A stretch of 64,000 nucleotides of DNA from Rosenbergiella metrosideri (lineage in GTDB: Bacteria > Pseudomonadota > Gammaproteobacteria > Enterobacterales > Enterobacteriaceae): contig NZ_JALBCV010000002.1 of NCBI RefSeq assembly GCF_022602565.1, positions 60,625 to 124,624 on the forward strand. The letters are read 5' to 3'. How positions within the stretch are numbered: position 1 is the first letter of the stretch; each line of letters opens with the position of its first letter. Position numbers and translations under genes: made by a program. The notes beneath the pieces were generated by a model. It had not been told where the DNA came from and did not search any database. It saw only the letters and a list, made by a program, of their open reading frames with translations. Shown one piece after another: positions 39,433-50,121 of the stretch.

Positions 39433-39672
39433 TCACTTTTCCGGTGTGAACGTTGATAATTCAGCCTGCTCGTCTTGGGCAAGCAGAATTTGCACCCGTT
39501 GCTCGGCTTGCTGTAGTTGCTGTTGGCCTTGGCGTGCAAGAGTCACCCCTTTTTCGAATTCGTTGAGGGCATCCTCTAGCGGCAATTGACCGCTTTCTAA
39601 GCGTTGGACAATAGCTTCCAATTCAGAAAGTGACTGTTCAAAGCTGATCGTCGACGCAGGTTTTTTTGGCAT
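39433..39672 (-). CDS. xseB: Exodeoxyribonuclease VII small subunit
   Basis: XseB with XseA forms exonuclease VII, which degrades single-stranded DNA. The 79-residue helical protein has the typical [19 protein letters not shown] and [17 protein letters not shown]. It is the first gene of xseB-ispA-dxs, divergent from thiI. Confidence 0.96.
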   Translation of the reverse strand: MPKKPASTISFEQSLSELEAIVQRLESGQLPLEDALNEFEKGVTLARQGQQQLQQAEQRVQILLAQDEQAELSTFTPEK

Positions 39673-39888
39673 ATACAGTACCGGCTTGGTGAGTGAACGA
39701 TAATTGAGATATATGTTAGCTGACTAGAGAGTTTTCGCAAAACACTCTGTATTGCACGACTAAAACAAGCTAATGCACCCTAATGGTGATATACTACGCG
39801 CGCTTAAATCAGAGGGTAACCCTGAAAACCATTTTAACATATAAACGATTAATAATTAACGTTTATTCCCACGTAAGTTAGTGCCATT

Positions 39889-41337
39889 ATGAAGTTTATC
39901 GTAAAACTATTTCCAGAAATAACGATCAAAAGCCAATCTGTACGACTGCGCTTTATCAAAATTTTATCCAGCAATATACGAAACGTGCTGAAAAGCGTTG
40001 ATGAAGATATTGCGGTAGTCCGTTTGTGGGACCACATTACGGTTCGTACGCGAAAGCCGGAGCTTAGCTCGGCGGTGGCAGAAGCACTGACGCGGATTCC
40101 GGGAATTCATCACGTGCTCGCTGTCGAAGATCGTAGCTTTACCAGCTTGCACGACATCTTTGAGCAAACCTTGGCTAGGTACCAAACACAACTTGAGGGG
40201 AAAACCTTCTGTGTGCGTGCCAAACGCCGTGGTAAACATGAGTTCACTTCACACGAAGTAGAGCGGTATGTTGGCGGAGGATTGAATCAACATATTGCGT
40301 CAGCCTCGGTCAAACTAAAAAATCCAGATACGACAGTGCATTTAGAGATCGACCAAGATCGCCTATTATTAATCACTAATCGTTATGAAGGGCTCGGTGG
40401 TTTCCCAATAGGGACTCAAGAAGACGTGATCTCATTGATCTCGGGTGGCTTCGACTCAGGTGTATCGAGTTATATGCTGATGCGCCGCGGTAGCCGGGTT
40501 CACTATTGCTTCTTTAATCTTGGCGGTGCCGCTCACGAAATCGGTGTACGCCAAGTCGCGCATTATCTTTGGAACACCTTTGGTCGCTCTCACCGCGTAC
40601 GATTCATCGCTATCGATTTCGAGCCAGTGGTTGGCGAGATTTTAGAAAAAGTTGATGATGGTCAGATGGGTGTTGTACTGAAGCGAATGATGATCCGTGC
40701 GGCCTCTCATATTGCTGAGCGTTATGGCGTTCAGGCGTTGGTGACCGGTGAAGCACTTGGCCAAGTTTCAAGCCAAACCCTAACCAATCTTCGTCTTATC
40801 GATAACGTCTCTGACACCCTTGTTCTGCGTCCGCTGATCTCCCATGATAAAGAACACATCATCAAAGTGGCTCGTCAAATTGGCACAGAAGATTTTGCGA
40901 AAACCATGCCTGAATATTGTGGCGTGATCTCGAAGAGTCCTACTGTGAAAGCGGTCAAGGCGAAGATTGAAGAAGAAGAGAATAATTTCGATTTCACCAT
41001 CTTAGACCGGGTCGTTGCTGAGGCACGCAATATCGATATTCGTGAAATTGCCGTTGAGACCACCGCTGAAGTGGCAGAAATCGAATCAGTCAGCGAATTT
41101 ACGGCTCAAGATGCGATTCTGGATATTCGTTCAATCGATGAACAAGAGGATCATCCTCTCGATATCGGTGGTGTAGAAATCAAATCGATACCTTTCTACA
41201 AGCTGAGTACGCAATTCGGGGACTTGGACCGTTCACGTACCTGGTTACTCTACTGCCAGCGGGGGGTAATGAGCCGATTACAAGCCTTATACCTGCATGA
41301 GCAAGGGTTCACTAACGTTAAAGTGTACCGACCGTAA
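39889..41337 (+). CDS. thiI: tRNA 4-thiouridine synthetase / thiamine sulfur transferase ThiI
   Basis: ThiI adenylates and thiolates U8 of tRNA and also passes sulfur to ThiS for the thiazole of thiamine. The 482-residue protein has an N-terminal ferredoxin-like/THUMP region and a PP-loop [14 protein letters not shown] conserved cysteine lies in [11 protein letters not shown], and the C-terminal rhodanese domain has the persulfide-carrying Cys in YCQRGVMS. All three parts are intact, so it probably serves both tRNA and thiazole pathways. It is divergent from the xseB operon. Confidence 0.97.
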   Translation: MKFIVKLFPEITIKSQSVRLRFIKILSSNIRNVLKSVDEDIAVVRLWDHITVRTRKPELSSAVAEALTRIPGIHHVLAVEDRSFTSLHDIFEQTLARYQTQLEGKTFCVRAKRRGKHEFTSHEVERYVGGGLNQHIASASVKLKNPDTTVHLEIDQDRLLLITNRYEGLGGFPIGTQEDVISLISGGFDSGVSSYMLMRRGSRVHYCFFNLGGAAHEIGVRQVAHYLWNTFGRSHRVRFIAIDFEPVVGEILEKVDDGQMGVVLKRMMIRAASHIAERYGVQALVTGEALGQVSSQTLTNLRLIDNVSDTLVLRPLISHDKEHIIKVARQIGTEDFAKTMPEYCGVISKSPTVKAVKAKIEEEENNFDFTILDRVVAEARNIDIREIAVETTAEVAEIESVSEFTAQDAILDIRSIDEQEDHPLDIGGVEIKSIPFYKLSTQFGDLDRSRTWLLYCQRGVMSRLQALYLHEQGFTNVKVYRP

Positions 41338-41342
41338 TACTT

Positions 41343-41370
41343 AAGGCCTCAATGATGAGGCCTTTTTTTT
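41343..41370. terminator. Terminator after thiI
   Basis: AAGGCCTCA (41343-41351) pairs with TGAGGCCTT (41356-41364), followed by T. It overlaps the stop of the convergent yajL. Confidence 0.88.
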
Positions 41371-41965
41371 ACTCTTGATAATTGTAAATCCCAATCGGGA
41401 TGGCGAGATCATGAGTAACGGCATGAGCATCTTCCTTCCCCTTCAGCAGTTCAATAATTTTCAGTGCCATATCGGTTGCACATAACGGTCCTTGACCGCT
41501 CAATAGATGATAGCGTGGGTCGATCACAACACGCCGTTCTTGCCATTGCGTATGCTGTAATAAAGCCTTCTGTTGCGGCAGGCAGGTTACATTTGCCCCA
41601 CGGTAACAGTCTACCTTATCGATTAATCCCGGCACCGCATGGCTCATGGCCACAACGTAGCGTTGGCTCGCTATGAATTGAGCGATAGATTCAATCACCA
41701 AGTCGCTCTCGACGTAAGTTTCACAACTTTCTCTTCCTCCGAGTAGAAGAAGCATATCGTGGGCGTTATCGACCGCCTGACAGAGGGGAGTATCGGCCTG
41801 AAAGGTAAGCCCCTCTGCGCTTTGAAGGGTGAGGGTGCTATCACCCTCGACACTGGCGACGGTAACCTGAATACCGGCGCGCGGCAGTAAACTTAAAAAG
41901 GTGGTGATCTCAATGGCATCATTACCATGAGCGAGGCAGAGTAGCACTGAGGGCGTCGCTGACAT
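41369..41965 (-). CDS. yajL: DJ-1/PfpI family protein, YajL-like but lacking the nucleophilic cysteine
   Basis: A 198-residue protein of the DJ-1/YajL family, placed between thiI and panE exactly as in E. coli. The C-terminus (DMALKIIELLKGKEDAHAV, ending IGIYNYQE) aligns well. The family nucleophile, Cys in AICAAP, is replaced here: the aligned segment reads VAMSHAVPG, with Ser then His. The acidic helper residue Glu of GNDAIEIT is kept. DJ-1 proteins act in oxidative and carbonyl stress as glyoxalase-like or deglycase-like enzymes or chaperones; without the Cys these activities are doubtful. Overall divergence from YajL is high. It overlaps panE by 44 bases. Confidence 0.9.
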   Translation of the reverse strand: MSATPSVLLCLAHGNDAIEITTFLSLLPRAGIQVTVASVEGDSTLTLQSAEGLTFQADTPLCQAVDNAHDMLLLLGGRESCETYVESDLVIESIAQFIASQRYVVAMSHAVPGLIDKVDCYRGANVTCLPQQKALLQHTQWQERRVVIDPRYHLLSGQGPLCATDMALKIIELLKGKEDAHAVTHDLAIPIGIYNYQE

Positions 41966-42839
41966 ACTCGGATTCCTTTTGTTTAATCCGTTGATAAAGC
42001 GCCGAATGCTGAGGTAAGGTTAACCCGTAGCAGCGCGCACGTTTAAGGAGATAGCCATTGATATAGTCGATTTCAGTTAAGCGCTTTGCGTGGATATCTT
42101 GACGCATAGAACTACTGTTTGCGGCGGTGAGGCTAATCACATTGACGACCTGATCGTATAATTGAAGGGTGTCGGTATGGATACCTTCCCGCTTCATCAC
42201 GGTTGCAAGCTCACTACACAACGCTTTGACCTCGTCTAACACCATCATTAGCTCACCATTCTGGCAGTCATATTTAACCGTTAAAGGATTAATTACCGCA
42301 TTAACCGCTAATTTCTTCCACCCTGATATTTTTATCTCATCATACCAAGCGACATCTGGCAGAGCTTGGTGGAGAATATCAGCGACATGGCTTACCGACT
42401 GCGCTGCCGCGTTTAATGGCCCGATTTGTGTTAATCCCCATGCTTTATGCAATGTCGCTGCCGCGGTACGGTAAGCTGCTTGCGTGGTCACGGCATGACA
42501 GAGTGGCTGAGTGATTACAGGCAGATCATCAATGACCCCCAGTCCATTATGCATTAAGACGATAGGGCACGCTGCAGGCAGAAGTGGTAAAAGCGGTGTT
42601 AATGCCGATTGCAGTTGCTGGGCCTTCAACGTTACCAGCAATAATTCACATTGTTGCAGAAGGTGAGCATCATTAACGGAGAACCTATGCTGATAGCAGT
42701 TTTGTTCAGGGGTGAAGACCTGTATAGCGAGCTGCGGTTGTGGCACTTTGAGCCACCCTTGTACATCATGGCCTGCTCTGAAGAGAGCCGATAGCCATAT
42801 CTGACCTAAAGCACCACAGCCTAATACTGTTATTCTCAT
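41922..42839 (-). CDS. panE: 2-dehydropantoate 2-reductase
   Basis: PanE (ApbA) reduces ketopantoate to pantoate with NADPH, for pantothenate and coenzyme A. The protein is 305 residues. The Rossmann motif TVLGCGALGQIW is at the N-terminus, the catalytic Lys is in KKLAVNAVINPLTV, and EIDYINGYLL is near the C-terminus. I chose ATG 42839 with gaggg upstream. Its end overlaps the start of yajL. Confidence 0.94.
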   Translation of the reverse strand: MRITVLGCGALGQIWLSALFRAGHDVQGWLKVPQPQLAIQVFTPEQNCYQHRFSVNDAHLLQQCELLLVTLKAQQLQSALTPLLPLLPAACPIVLMHNGLGVIDDLPVITQPLCHAVTTQAAYRTAAATLHKAWGLTQIGPLNAAAQSVSHVADILHQALPDVAWYDEIKISGWKKLAVNAVINPLTVKYDCQNGELMMVLDEVKALCSELATVMKREGIHTDTLQLYDQVVNVISLTAANSSSMRQDIHAKRLTEIDYINGYLLKRARCYGLTLPQHSALYQRIKQKESEYVSDALSATLPRSW

Positions 42840-42938
42840 AAAATTCCCTCGCAATCCATTGCCAATTTTTGCTGAACAGTTGTGTCGTCATTACAGATCG
42901 GTATTATGCATGTCAACGATTTAAGAGGAGAAGAAAAT

Positions 42939-43430
42939 ATGCCATCTTTCGATATAGTTTCAGAAGTTGAAATGCCAGAAGTGAAAAATGCTGTTGAAAA
43001 TACCAACCGTGAACTATCAACTCGTTTCGATTTTCGCAATGTGACGGCAGAAGTGACATTGAATGAAAAGAATGAAGTGATCTCTGTGAGCAGTGAGTCT
43101 GACTTCCAAGTGCGTCAAATTGTCGACATCCTGCGTGAAAAAATGTTGAAGCGTGGCATTGAAGGGGCTGTGCTGGATGTACCAGAAGAGATTACCCACA
43201 GCGGTAAGAGCTGGAGCCTAGACATTAAAATGAAAAAAGGGATTGAGTCAGACATTGCCAAGAAAATTGTCAAAGTCATCAAAGATGCCAAGCTGAAAGT
43301 ACAAACGCAGATTCAGGGTGAATCGTTGCGCGTGACAGGTAAATCACGTGATGATTTACAATCCTCAATGGCAACCGTTAAGGCGGCTAATTTGGGGCAG
43401 CCGTTCCAATTTAAAAACTTCCGCGATTAA
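42939..43430 (+). CDS. yajQ: Nucleotide-binding protein YajQ (UPF0234)
   Basis: A 163-residue protein of two ferredoxin-like domains. It has [20 protein letters not shown] at the start and TRFDFRNV, then a C-terminal half with [12 protein letters not shown] and [17 protein letters not shown]. YajQ-type proteins bind c-di-GMP in some bacteria (XC_3703 in Xanthomonas) and nucleotides or tRNA in others. I chose ATG 42939, which has aagaggag upstream and the standard N-terminus; upstream starts lack support. It is divergent from panE. Confidence 0.95.
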   Translation: MPSFDIVSEVEMPEVKNAVENTNRELSTRFDFRNVTAEVTLNEKNEVISVSSESDFQVRQIVDILREKMLKRGIEGAVLDVPEEITHSGKSWSLDIKMKKGIESDIAKKIVKVIKDAKLKVQTQIQGESLRVTGKSRDDLQSSMATVKAANLGQPFQFKNFRD

Positions 43431-43439
43431 GATGACTTA

Positions 43440-43471
43440 CCACTTACCTGAGCAAAGGATCAGGTAAGTGG
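43440..43471. terminator. Hairpin between convergent yajQ and yajR
   Basis: CCACTTACCTGA (43440-43451) and TCAGGTAAGTGG (43460-43471) form a perfect twelve-base stem with an eight-base loop. There is no strong T-run on either strand. Confidence 0.6.
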
Positions 43472-43487
43472 TCGAGAGGGGAGGGGG

Positions 43488-44849
43488 TTAATTCGCTGCA
43501 ATCAGCGCTTCGATTTCTTGACGGTTGGTCGTTTTACTGTCGATTTTAATATAAGCCGCCCGCTCTTCAGGAATAATCAAGACGTTACTCACGCCCGGAG
43601 CTTCGCGTAAGCGCTGTTCAAGTGACTGAGCGTTATCAGTGCGGTCGATCACCACGCGAAGACTACTGACGTAAGGTGGCTCTTGCATGGTTAAACTGAC
43701 CAGTAACCACACAATGGCAATCCCTGCACCAAGTAAAAAGACAGCTTGCGCGTCGACATGCTGGAAAACCCATCCGCCTACACTGCCGCCGATAGCAACA
43801 CCCAAGAATTGACTGGTCGAGTAAATCCCCATTGCCGTCCCTTTATAGCCAGCAGGCGACTCTTTACTGATCAGCGAAGGTAAGATGGCTTCCATCAAGT
43901 TGAAGGCGAAAAAGAAAAGCTGAACGCCCACGACCAAAGTCCAGAAGTGAGCACCAGCTTGCCACAATACCAGCTCTGCTATCAGTAATAGCGCCACGCA
44001 GCTCACAAACACCAGCTTCATCTTGCGCTTAACTTCAGCAATGATAATAAACGGCACAACGCCTACAAAGGCGATCAGCATGGTTACCAGATAGACTTTC
44101 CAATGTTCAGAGGCGGGGAAACCGGCTTGTTCAAACTCACCGGGTAGCGCGACGAAGCTCGACATTAATAAGATATGTAGGAATAAAATACCGGCATTGA
44201 GTTTAAGCAGTTTGGGATTTGCAAGTACCTTGCTAAAGCTACCTTTAACCATACCCGACTCACGGTTAAGGACATGCTCGGAGGTAGAAGGGACAACTAA
44301 TAAAGTGATGATGATCCCGAGGCTAGCGAGTACAGCAATCATCCAGAACAGGGCGTGTAAGCCGAGGAGATGCGTCACTATGGGGCCTATCACCATCGCA
44401 ATGGCGAAGGTCACCCCAAAACTTACCCCGATAAAGGCCATCGCCTTGGTACGATTTTGCTCTCGCGTCAAATCGGATAACAGCGCCATTACCGCAGCGG
44501 CAATAGCACCGGAACCTTGCAAGGCACGCCCTAAAATAATCCCCCAAATTGAGGTCGTCGTTGCCGCAACAATACTGCCCAATACAAATACCAATAAGCC
44601 GCCGACAATTAGAGGTTTACGTCCCACGCGGTCAGAGAGTAAGCCAAACGGGATTTGGAAGATTGCTTGTGCGAGACCGTAGATACCAATAGCGAGTCCA
44701 ATCAATCCCTCTGTCGCGCCCTGTAACGCCATACCATAGGTGGTTAATACAGGTAAGACCATAAACATGCCGAGCATGCGTAAAGAAAATACCGTCCCCA
44801 ATCCCCAGGTTGCGCGCAACTCGAGTGGGGTCATTTTATTATCGTTCAT
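43488..44849 (-). CDS. yajR: MFS transporter YajR
   Basis: A 453-residue major facilitator protein with twelve membrane segments and a C-terminal soluble YAM domain (about residues 388-453; VVIDRTDNAQSLEQRLREAPG). The MFS motif GLLSDRVGRKPLIVGG lies after segment 2. E. coli YajR is a proton-driven drug or metabolite exporter of unknown substrate. It lies between yajQ and the cyo operon, as in E. coli. Confidence 0.95.
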   Translation of the reverse strand: MNDNKMTPLELRATWGLGTVFSLRMLGMFMVLPVLTTYGMALQGATEGLIGLAIGIYGLAQAIFQIPFGLLSDRVGRKPLIVGGLLVFVLGSIVAATTTSIWGIILGRALQGSGAIAAAVMALLSDLTREQNRTKAMAFIGVSFGVTFAIAMVIGPIVTHLLGLHALFWMIAVLASLGIIITLLVVPSTSEHVLNRESGMVKGSFSKVLANPKLLKLNAGILFLHILLMSSFVALPGEFEQAGFPASEHWKVYLVTMLIAFVGVVPFIIIAEVKRKMKLVFVSCVALLLIAELVLWQAGAHFWTLVVGVQLFFFAFNLMEAILPSLISKESPAGYKGTAMGIYSTSQFLGVAIGGSVGGWVFQHVDAQAVFLLGAGIAIVWLLVSLTMQEPPYVSSLRVVIDRTDNAQSLEQRLREAPGVSNVLIIPEERAAYIKIDSKTTNRQEIEALIAAN

Positions 44850-44930
44850 GACAACCTCTACTTTAATTCTGTTTATAGTCTAAGGAGTTGTGTAGGTTGG
44901 GTAAATGAATAGATCTTAAGCTTACGTAAC

Positions 44931-44959
44931 AAAAAGAAAAGGCGCGAAATTCGCGCCTT
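44931..44959 (-). terminator. Terminator of the cyo operon
   Basis: On the minus strand AAGGCGCGA (44951-44959) pairs with TCGCGCCTT (44939-44947), followed by T-rich TTCTTTTTG. It follows the cyoE stop. Confidence 0.85.
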
Positions 44960-44976
44960 AGGAGCATAGCGTGGTA

Positions 44977-45867
44977 TTAACGCACGTAGGTCAGTAGCTC
45001 TGGTGAGCCAGGGCCCATAAAGTCGACAGACATCATCACGCTTAACGCGGTAATGGCGACAATAGAGAAGACAAACAGCTTACGTGCCCAGACACGGTCA
45101 TCGTTTTCAGATTTGTAACCCGATAATGCCATGCCCAACCACCACAGGCTAACCGCGGCGGCAACCACTAAATATTTATAACCGGCATAGCCCCCTAAGG
45201 AGAGCATTAATGTCGCTACCATAAACGCGATGATATACAGCGTAATGTGGTTTTTAGCGACGGAGATACCTTTCACGACAGGTAACACCGGAATATTTGC
45301 CGCTTGATAATCTTTAAAGCGGAAAATCGCTATGGCATAGGAGTGAGGCATTTGCCATAAGCTAAAAATAGCTAAGAGAATCAACGCACCGGCATCGAAA
45401 TTGCCCGTGACGGCACAATAGCCGATCACGGGAGGTGCGGCGCCCGACAAGCTTCCAATCAGCGTTCCGTAAACAGAATTACGCTTCATATAGAGGCTGT
45501 AAACACCGACATAAACCACGAAACCCATGACCGATAGCCACATGGCTAACGGATTAGCACCAAAGTAAAGTACCGCGAATCCAGCAATACCTAACAAGGT
45601 GGCGTAGGCCAAGCTCACTTTTGTTGAAATGAGCCCCTTCACCAGAACTCGGTTTTTCGTTCTTTCCATCTTGTGGTCAATATCGCGGTCAATCACGTTG
45701 TTATAAACACAACCTGATGCGACGACGAGAGAGACGCCAATCAGCGAGACGAAAAATAAGCGGAAGTCGATGCTGCCTTTAGAAGCCAGCAGAAAACCCC
45801 CGATCACAGAAATTAAATTTCCGAAAATAATCCCTGGTTTTGTCACTTGTAGGTATTGCTTAATCAT
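44977..45867 (-). CDS. cyoE: Protohaem IX farnesyltransferase (haem O synthase)
   Basis: CyoE attaches a farnesyl group to haem b, making haem O for the bo3 oxidase. The 296-residue UbiA-type membrane protein has the polar Asp motif [18 protein letters not shown]. Nine hydrophobic segments are visible. It is the last gene of cyoABCDE. Confidence 0.97.
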   Translation of the reverse strand: MIKQYLQVTKPGIIFGNLISVIGGFLLASKGSIDFRLFFVSLIGVSLVVASGCVYNNVIDRDIDHKMERTKNRVLVKGLISTKVSLAYATLLGIAGFAVLYFGANPLAMWLSVMGFVVYVGVYSLYMKRNSVYGTLIGSLSGAAPPVIGYCAVTGNFDAGALILLAIFSLWQMPHSYAIAIFRFKDYQAANIPVLPVVKGISVAKNHITLYIIAFMVATLMLSLGGYAGYKYLVVAAAVSLWWLGMALSGYKSENDDRVWARKLFVFSIVAITALSVMMSVDFMGPGSPELLTYVR

Positions 45868-45881
45868 TACGGTTAACTCAG

Positions 45882-46211
45882 TTAGTGGGGCATCATGTTG
45901 TAGTTAAGGTTCCACATGATCCACAGTGAGCCGACCACAACAATCAGAATGATGATTGCTGAGAAGACAATGGCTACTAGGTTCCAACCGCCCTCAGACT
46001 TACTGTCGAGGTGGAGGAAATAGACCAGATGGACAATAACCTGAACTACGGCACAGATCACCACTACCGCTAGGGTAGTGGAGTGTGCAGAACTTCCATC
46101 CATTACCATCCAGAAAGGAATTCCCGTTAGGATGATAGAGAGGATGAAGCCAATCATGTACGACTTCACGCTACCATGCGATGCGCCATGTTCGGTTGCT
46201 GAGTGACTCAT
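45882..46211 (-). CDS. cyoD: Cytochrome o ubiquinol oxidase subunit IV
   Basis: CyoD is the small three-helix subunit that helps the copper site of subunit I to assemble. The protein is 109 residues from ATG 46211, with [19 protein letters not shown] at the start and [14 protein letters not shown] after helix 2. The ATG overlaps the cyoC stop by one base. A longer frame starting at 46292 only reads through cyoC. Confidence 0.96.
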   Translation of the reverse strand: MSHSATEHGASHGSVKSYMIGFILSIILTGIPFWMVMDGSSAHSTTLAVVVICAVVQVIVHLVYFLHLDSKSEGGWNLVAIVFSAIIILIVVVGSLWIMWNLNYNMMPH

Positions 46212-46819
46212 TACATGACCCCCATCAGATAGACAATGGTAAACACACAGATCCACACCACATCCAAGAAGTGCCAGAACAAGCTCAGACACATGATACG
46301 GGTGCGGTTAGTCGCGGTCAGACCACGTGTTGCGATCTGGAACATCAGGACTAGCATCCAAATCAGACCACAAGTTACGTGAAGTCCGTGGGTACCGACC
46401 AAGGTAAAGAACGCAGACAGGAAGCCACTACGCTGAGGACCGAAGCCTTCAGAGATTAGGTGATGGAATTCGTTGATTTCCATACCGATGAATCCTAGAC
46501 CGCAAAGGAAAGTTAAGACTAACCAAGCATTAACCGTTCCTTTATTACCTTTGTTCATCGCAATTACTGCCATGCCGTAGGTAATAGAACTCAGGAGGAG
46601 TAGGGCGGTTTCACCAAGAACATACGGCAGTTCAAAGATGTCACGTCCTGCAGGGCCGCCTGCGGTGCTATTCATCATTACTGCATAGGTTGCAAACAAG
46701 GTTGCAAAGATAATGCAGTCGCTCATCAGGTAGATCCAGAAGCCGAAAATCTTATTGGCTCCTGCATCGTGATGCCCATGCTCTCCATGGGCGTCGTGGT
46801 GTTTAGATAGAGAAGACAT
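46211..46819 (-). CDS. cyoC: Cytochrome o ubiquinol oxidase subunit III
   Basis: A 202-residue membrane subunit of the bo3 terminal oxidase with five hydrophobic segments. Characteristic segments are [36 protein letters not shown] and [19 protein letters not shown]. It overlaps cyoB and cyoD each by one base, so all are co-translated. Confidence 0.97.
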   Translation of the reverse strand: MSSLSKHHDAHGEHGHHDAGANKIFGFWIYLMSDCIIFATLFATYAVMMNSTAGGPAGRDIFELPYVLGETALLLLSSITYGMAVIAMNKGNKGTVNAWLVLTFLCGLGFIGMEINEFHHLISEGFGPQRSGFLSAFFTLVGTHGLHVTCGLIWMLVLMFQIATRGLTATNRTRIMCLSLFWHFLDVVWICVFTIVYLMGVM

Positions 46820-48801
46820 TATTTCACACCTGCTTTGCTAAGTTCTTCAAAGTGTTTGTTCTCAATCTGTTCGATTTCTTTAACGGTAACGTAGTAATCC
46901 ACGTCTTCGTCAAAGCTCTTGATGATCCAGCTCGCCAAGATTCCAACAAAAGAGACAACCGCCAACCACCAGATGTACCAGATCATTGCGAAACCGAAGA
47001 TAGTTGCGAAAGCAGCGATAACGACTGCAGCACCACTATTTTTTGGCATATGAATTTCTTCATAATGCGCGGGTTTCTTATAGGCTTCGCCTTTTTGCTT
47101 CATTTCCCAGAAAGAGTCACGCTCATTGATTTCTGGAATTACCGCAAAGTTGTAGAACGGAGGTGGAGAAGAGGTTGCCCACTCAAGAGAACGACCACCC
47201 CATGGATCCCCAGTCAGGTCACGATTCAGTTCACGGTCACGGATAGAGACGTAGAACATGATCAGCTGGCAAAGGATACCCAGTGCGATCGAGCCTGCAC
47301 CACAAGCTGCAACAACTAACAGCGGGTGGAATTGTGGATCGATGTTTTGACTTAAACGACGGGTCATCCCCATGAAGCCTAATGCGTACAGCGGCATAAA
47401 GGCAACGAAGAAGCCGATGATCCAGAACCAGAAAGAGCGTTTGCCCCATTTCTCGTCAAGCTTGAAGCCAAAGGCTTTCGGGAACCAGTAGGTCACACCC
47501 GCCATACAACCGAAGACTACCCCACCGATAATAACGTTATGGAAGTGAGCAATCAGGAATAGGCTGTTGTGTAATACGAAGTCCGCACCCGGAACCGCTA
47601 ATAGAACACCCGTCATACCGCCGACCGAGAAGGTCACGATAAAGCCGATGGTCCACAGCATAGGCGCAGTCATTTCGATACGACCTTGATACAGGGTAAA
47701 CAACCAGTTGAAGATCTTAACCCCTGTTGGGATTGCGATAATCATTGTCATGATACCGAAGAAGGCATTGACGTTGGCACCGGATCCCATAGTGAAGAAG
47801 TGGTGTAACCAAACGATAAATGACAGTACGGTGATCGCAACCGTTGCCCACACCATTGAGGTGTAACCAAACATGCGTTTTTTAGCGAATGTTGCCGTTA
47901 CTTCAGAGAAGACACCGAACACAGGAAGCACAAGGATATAAACTTCTGGATGTCCCCAAACCCAAATTAGGTTCACGTACATCATCATGTTACCGCCCAT
48001 TTCATTAGTAAAGAAATGGAAGCCAAGGTAACGATCCAAGGTCAGCAGTGCTAAGGTCACCGTCAGTACTGGGAACGCAGCGATAATCAGGACGTTAGTA
48101 CACAGCGCGGTCCAAGTGAAGATTGGCATTTTGAACATAGTCATGCCTGGGGCACGCATTTTCAAAATAGTGACAAAGAAGTTAATCCCGGTCAGTGTTG
48201 TACCAATACCTGATAGCTGTAGACTCCAAATCCAGTAGTCAACCCCTACGCCTGGGCTGTATTCAGCACCCGACAGAGGAGGGTAGGCCAGCCAACCGGT
48301 TTGCGCGAATTCGCCCACACCCAGAGACAGGTTTACCAAGATGACACCGATAGCCGTAAACCAGAAGCTTAAGTTGTTTAGGAATGGGAAGGCAACGTCG
48401 CGAGCACCGATTTGTAACGGGACAGCGATGTTCATCAAACCAACAACGAAAGGCATCGCTACGAAGAAAATCATAATCACGCCGTGCGCGGTAAAGATTT
48501 GGTCGTAGTGGTGCGGCGGAAGGAAGCCAGCTTCACCTGCTGAGGCGAGAACCTGTTGGCTCCGCATCATGATGGCATCGGCAAAACCACGGAGCAACAT
48601 CACGAAAGCCATGATGCAGTACATGATACCGAGTTTTTTGTGGTCAATAGAGGTAAACCACTCTGTCCACAGGTACTTCCACTTACCGTAGTAAGTGATG
48701 GTGGCAACGAGTGCCAGACCAATAAGGATAATAGCGGAGATGGTCACCATGACGATTGGTACGTCTAAGGGAACCGCCGCTAATGTTAATTTTCCTAACA
48801 T
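46819..48801 (-). CDS. cyoB: Cytochrome o ubiquinol oxidase subunit I
   Basis: The catalytic subunit, holding haem b, haem o3 and CuB, which reduces oxygen to water and pumps protons. The 660-residue protein has [11 protein letters not shown] (haem b ligand), [12 protein letters not shown] with the cross-linked His-Tyr pair, and the CuB pair HH in [22 protein letters not shown], near the end of the core, carries the last haem ligands. About fifteen membrane segments are visible, as in E. coli. Confidence 0.98.
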   Translation of the reverse strand: MLGKLTLAAVPLDVPIVMVTISAIILIGLALVATITYYGKWKYLWTEWFTSIDHKKLGIMYCIMAFVMLLRGFADAIMMRSQQVLASAGEAGFLPPHHYDQIFTAHGVIMIFFVAMPFVVGLMNIAVPLQIGARDVAFPFLNNLSFWFTAIGVILVNLSLGVGEFAQTGWLAYPPLSGAEYSPGVGVDYWIWSLQLSGIGTTLTGINFFVTILKMRAPGMTMFKMPIFTWTALCTNVLIIAAFPVLTVTLALLTLDRYLGFHFFTNEMGGNMMMYVNLIWVWGHPEVYILVLPVFGVFSEVTATFAKKRMFGYTSMVWATVAITVLSFIVWLHHFFTMGSGANVNAFFGIMTMIIAIPTGVKIFNWLFTLYQGRIEMTAPMLWTIGFIVTFSVGGMTGVLLAVPGADFVLHNSLFLIAHFHNVIIGGVVFGCMAGVTYWFPKAFGFKLDEKWGKRSFWFWIIGFFVAFMPLYALGFMGMTRRLSQNIDPQFHPLLVVAACGAGSIALGILCQLIMFYVSIRDRELNRDLTGDPWGGRSLEWATSSPPPFYNFAVIPEINERDSFWEMKQKGEAYKKPAHYEEIHMPKNSGAAVVIAAFATIFGFAMIWYIWWLAVVSFVGILASWIIKSFDEDVDYYVTVKEIEQIENKHFEELSKAGVK

Positions 48802-48803
48802 GA

Positions 48804-49730
48804 TTATTCCTCTGCTCCGGCTGAAGCGGTGTGATTCATGTCCATACCAGCGTGCGCAGGCATGTTCATTTTTCCGTGGCTAGACATAAACTTGTCGACA
48901 ACTTGTGTAAACAGTTCAGGGTTAGCATTTGAGAAATATTCTACTGGATTGTTTTCGCTTGGCGCAGCCAACTTCTCAAACTGATCCATGGTAGTCAGTG
49001 TATTAGGTGCAGTCTTGACCTTGTCTACCCACTGCTGGAATTCAGCATTAGTGTTGGTGGCAATGGCTTTAAACTTCATACCAGAGAACCCGCGACCACT
49101 GTAGTTAGACGAGATACCATCAAAAATCCCTGCTTCGTTGGCAATCAGGTTCAATTGCGTTCTCATTCCAGCCATCGCATAGATTTGGCTTCCCAGGGTA
49201 GGGATAAAGAACGAGTTCATCACAGAGTTAGAGGTGATATTAAAATGCACCGGAGTGTTAGCTGGGAAAGCGATCTCATTAACTGTTGCAATACCTTGCT
49301 CAGGGTAAATAAACAGCCATTTCCAGTCTAAAGCAACGACATCAATTTCGACAGGTTTTACATCAGAAACGAGAGGTTTGCTAGGTTCTAGAGAGTGAGT
49401 AGTTTTCCAAGTCAGCACGCTTAAGAAGAGAATAATCAGGATAGGAACTGTCCAGACTACTGCTTCCACTTTATTAGAGTGTGACCAGTTGGGTGAGTAT
49501 TTAGCATTTGTATTCGATGCCCGATACTTCCAGGCGAATGCAATTGCCATGAAGACTGCTGGAATAACGACAATCAACATCAAGCCGAAGGCTGTCAGTA
49601 TTAGTGAACGTTGCTCCAGTGCAATCTGACCTTTAGGATTTAAAAGTGCACTATTACAACCACTCATGAGCAGAGTGGCTGAAATTAATGACAAAATCCC
49701 CAAACTATTTTTGTATTTCTTGAGTCTCAT
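48804..49730 (-). CDS. cyoA: Cytochrome o ubiquinol oxidase subunit II
   Basis: A 308-residue subunit with a lipoprotein signal peptide ending LLMSGC, two membrane helices and a periplasmic cupredoxin domain that has lost the copper site. Characteristic segments are [39 protein letters not shown] and [16 protein letters not shown]. It is the first gene of cyoABCDE, starting just after a long intergenic region. Confidence 0.97.
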   Translation of the reverse strand: MRLKKYKNSLGILSLISATLLMSGCNSALLNPKGQIALEQRSLILTAFGLMLIVVIPAVFMAIAFAWKYRASNTNAKYSPNWSHSNKVEAVVWTVPILIILFLSVLTWKTTHSLEPSKPLVSDVKPVEIDVVALDWKWLFIYPEQGIATVNEIAFPANTPVHFNITSNSVMNSFFIPTLGSQIYAMAGMRTQLNLIANEAGIFDGISSNYSGRGFSGMKFKAIATNTNAEFQQWVDKVKTAPNTLTTMDQFEKLAAPSENNPVEYFSNANPELFTQVVDKFMSSHGKMNMPAHAGMDMNHTASAGAEE

Positions 49731-50121
49731 TTAACGACCTCAATGACAAAGGGCTGTATTGTCGTTTAAGTGTATCTGTATTTTACGGTAACGTTGGAGT
49801 AGTGTAAACCTGCTTGAGGTTCTGTCAGTAAAGTGTAGATGGTTATTTGAGACATTTAACAAATTTTATTCACGCAATGAAATTATCAACACCATCAATT
49901 AGTTGGCTTTAATATAACAAAAGCCTATTGATATATGTCGTACCTATTTTCTCGAGCTATAACCACGAACTTTGTGCATCATTTATTTAACATAAAAAAC
50001 CACATATCGTATCATTAGTTTACATTCTATTATCTCAGTGGTCGGCGGCCTGCGGCGAAACCTTGAATTAATAATTAGTTCGATAAATTGAATTTTTCCT
50101 AATAATAATAAAAATAGCATT
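49731..50121 (-). other. 391-base regulatory region upstream of cyoA
   Basis: No ORF of interest is seen. The region is AT-rich, and on the minus strand it contains two GTTAAAT-like words (plus-strand ATTTAAC at 49854-49860 and 49985-49991). They resemble half ArcA boxes, as would suit a gene repressed under low oxygen. The match is weak, and no promoter can be assigned with confidence. Confidence 0.4.

Noticed and set aside
44197-44682. 161-codon plus-strand ORF opposite yajR
   Set aside because: Shadow of a strongly coding MFS gene; the product is a compositional mirror without motifs.
46852-47319. 155-codon plus-strand ORF opposite cyoB
   Set aside because: The cyoB product is fully recognisable on the other strand; the ORF has no homology pattern or ribosome site.
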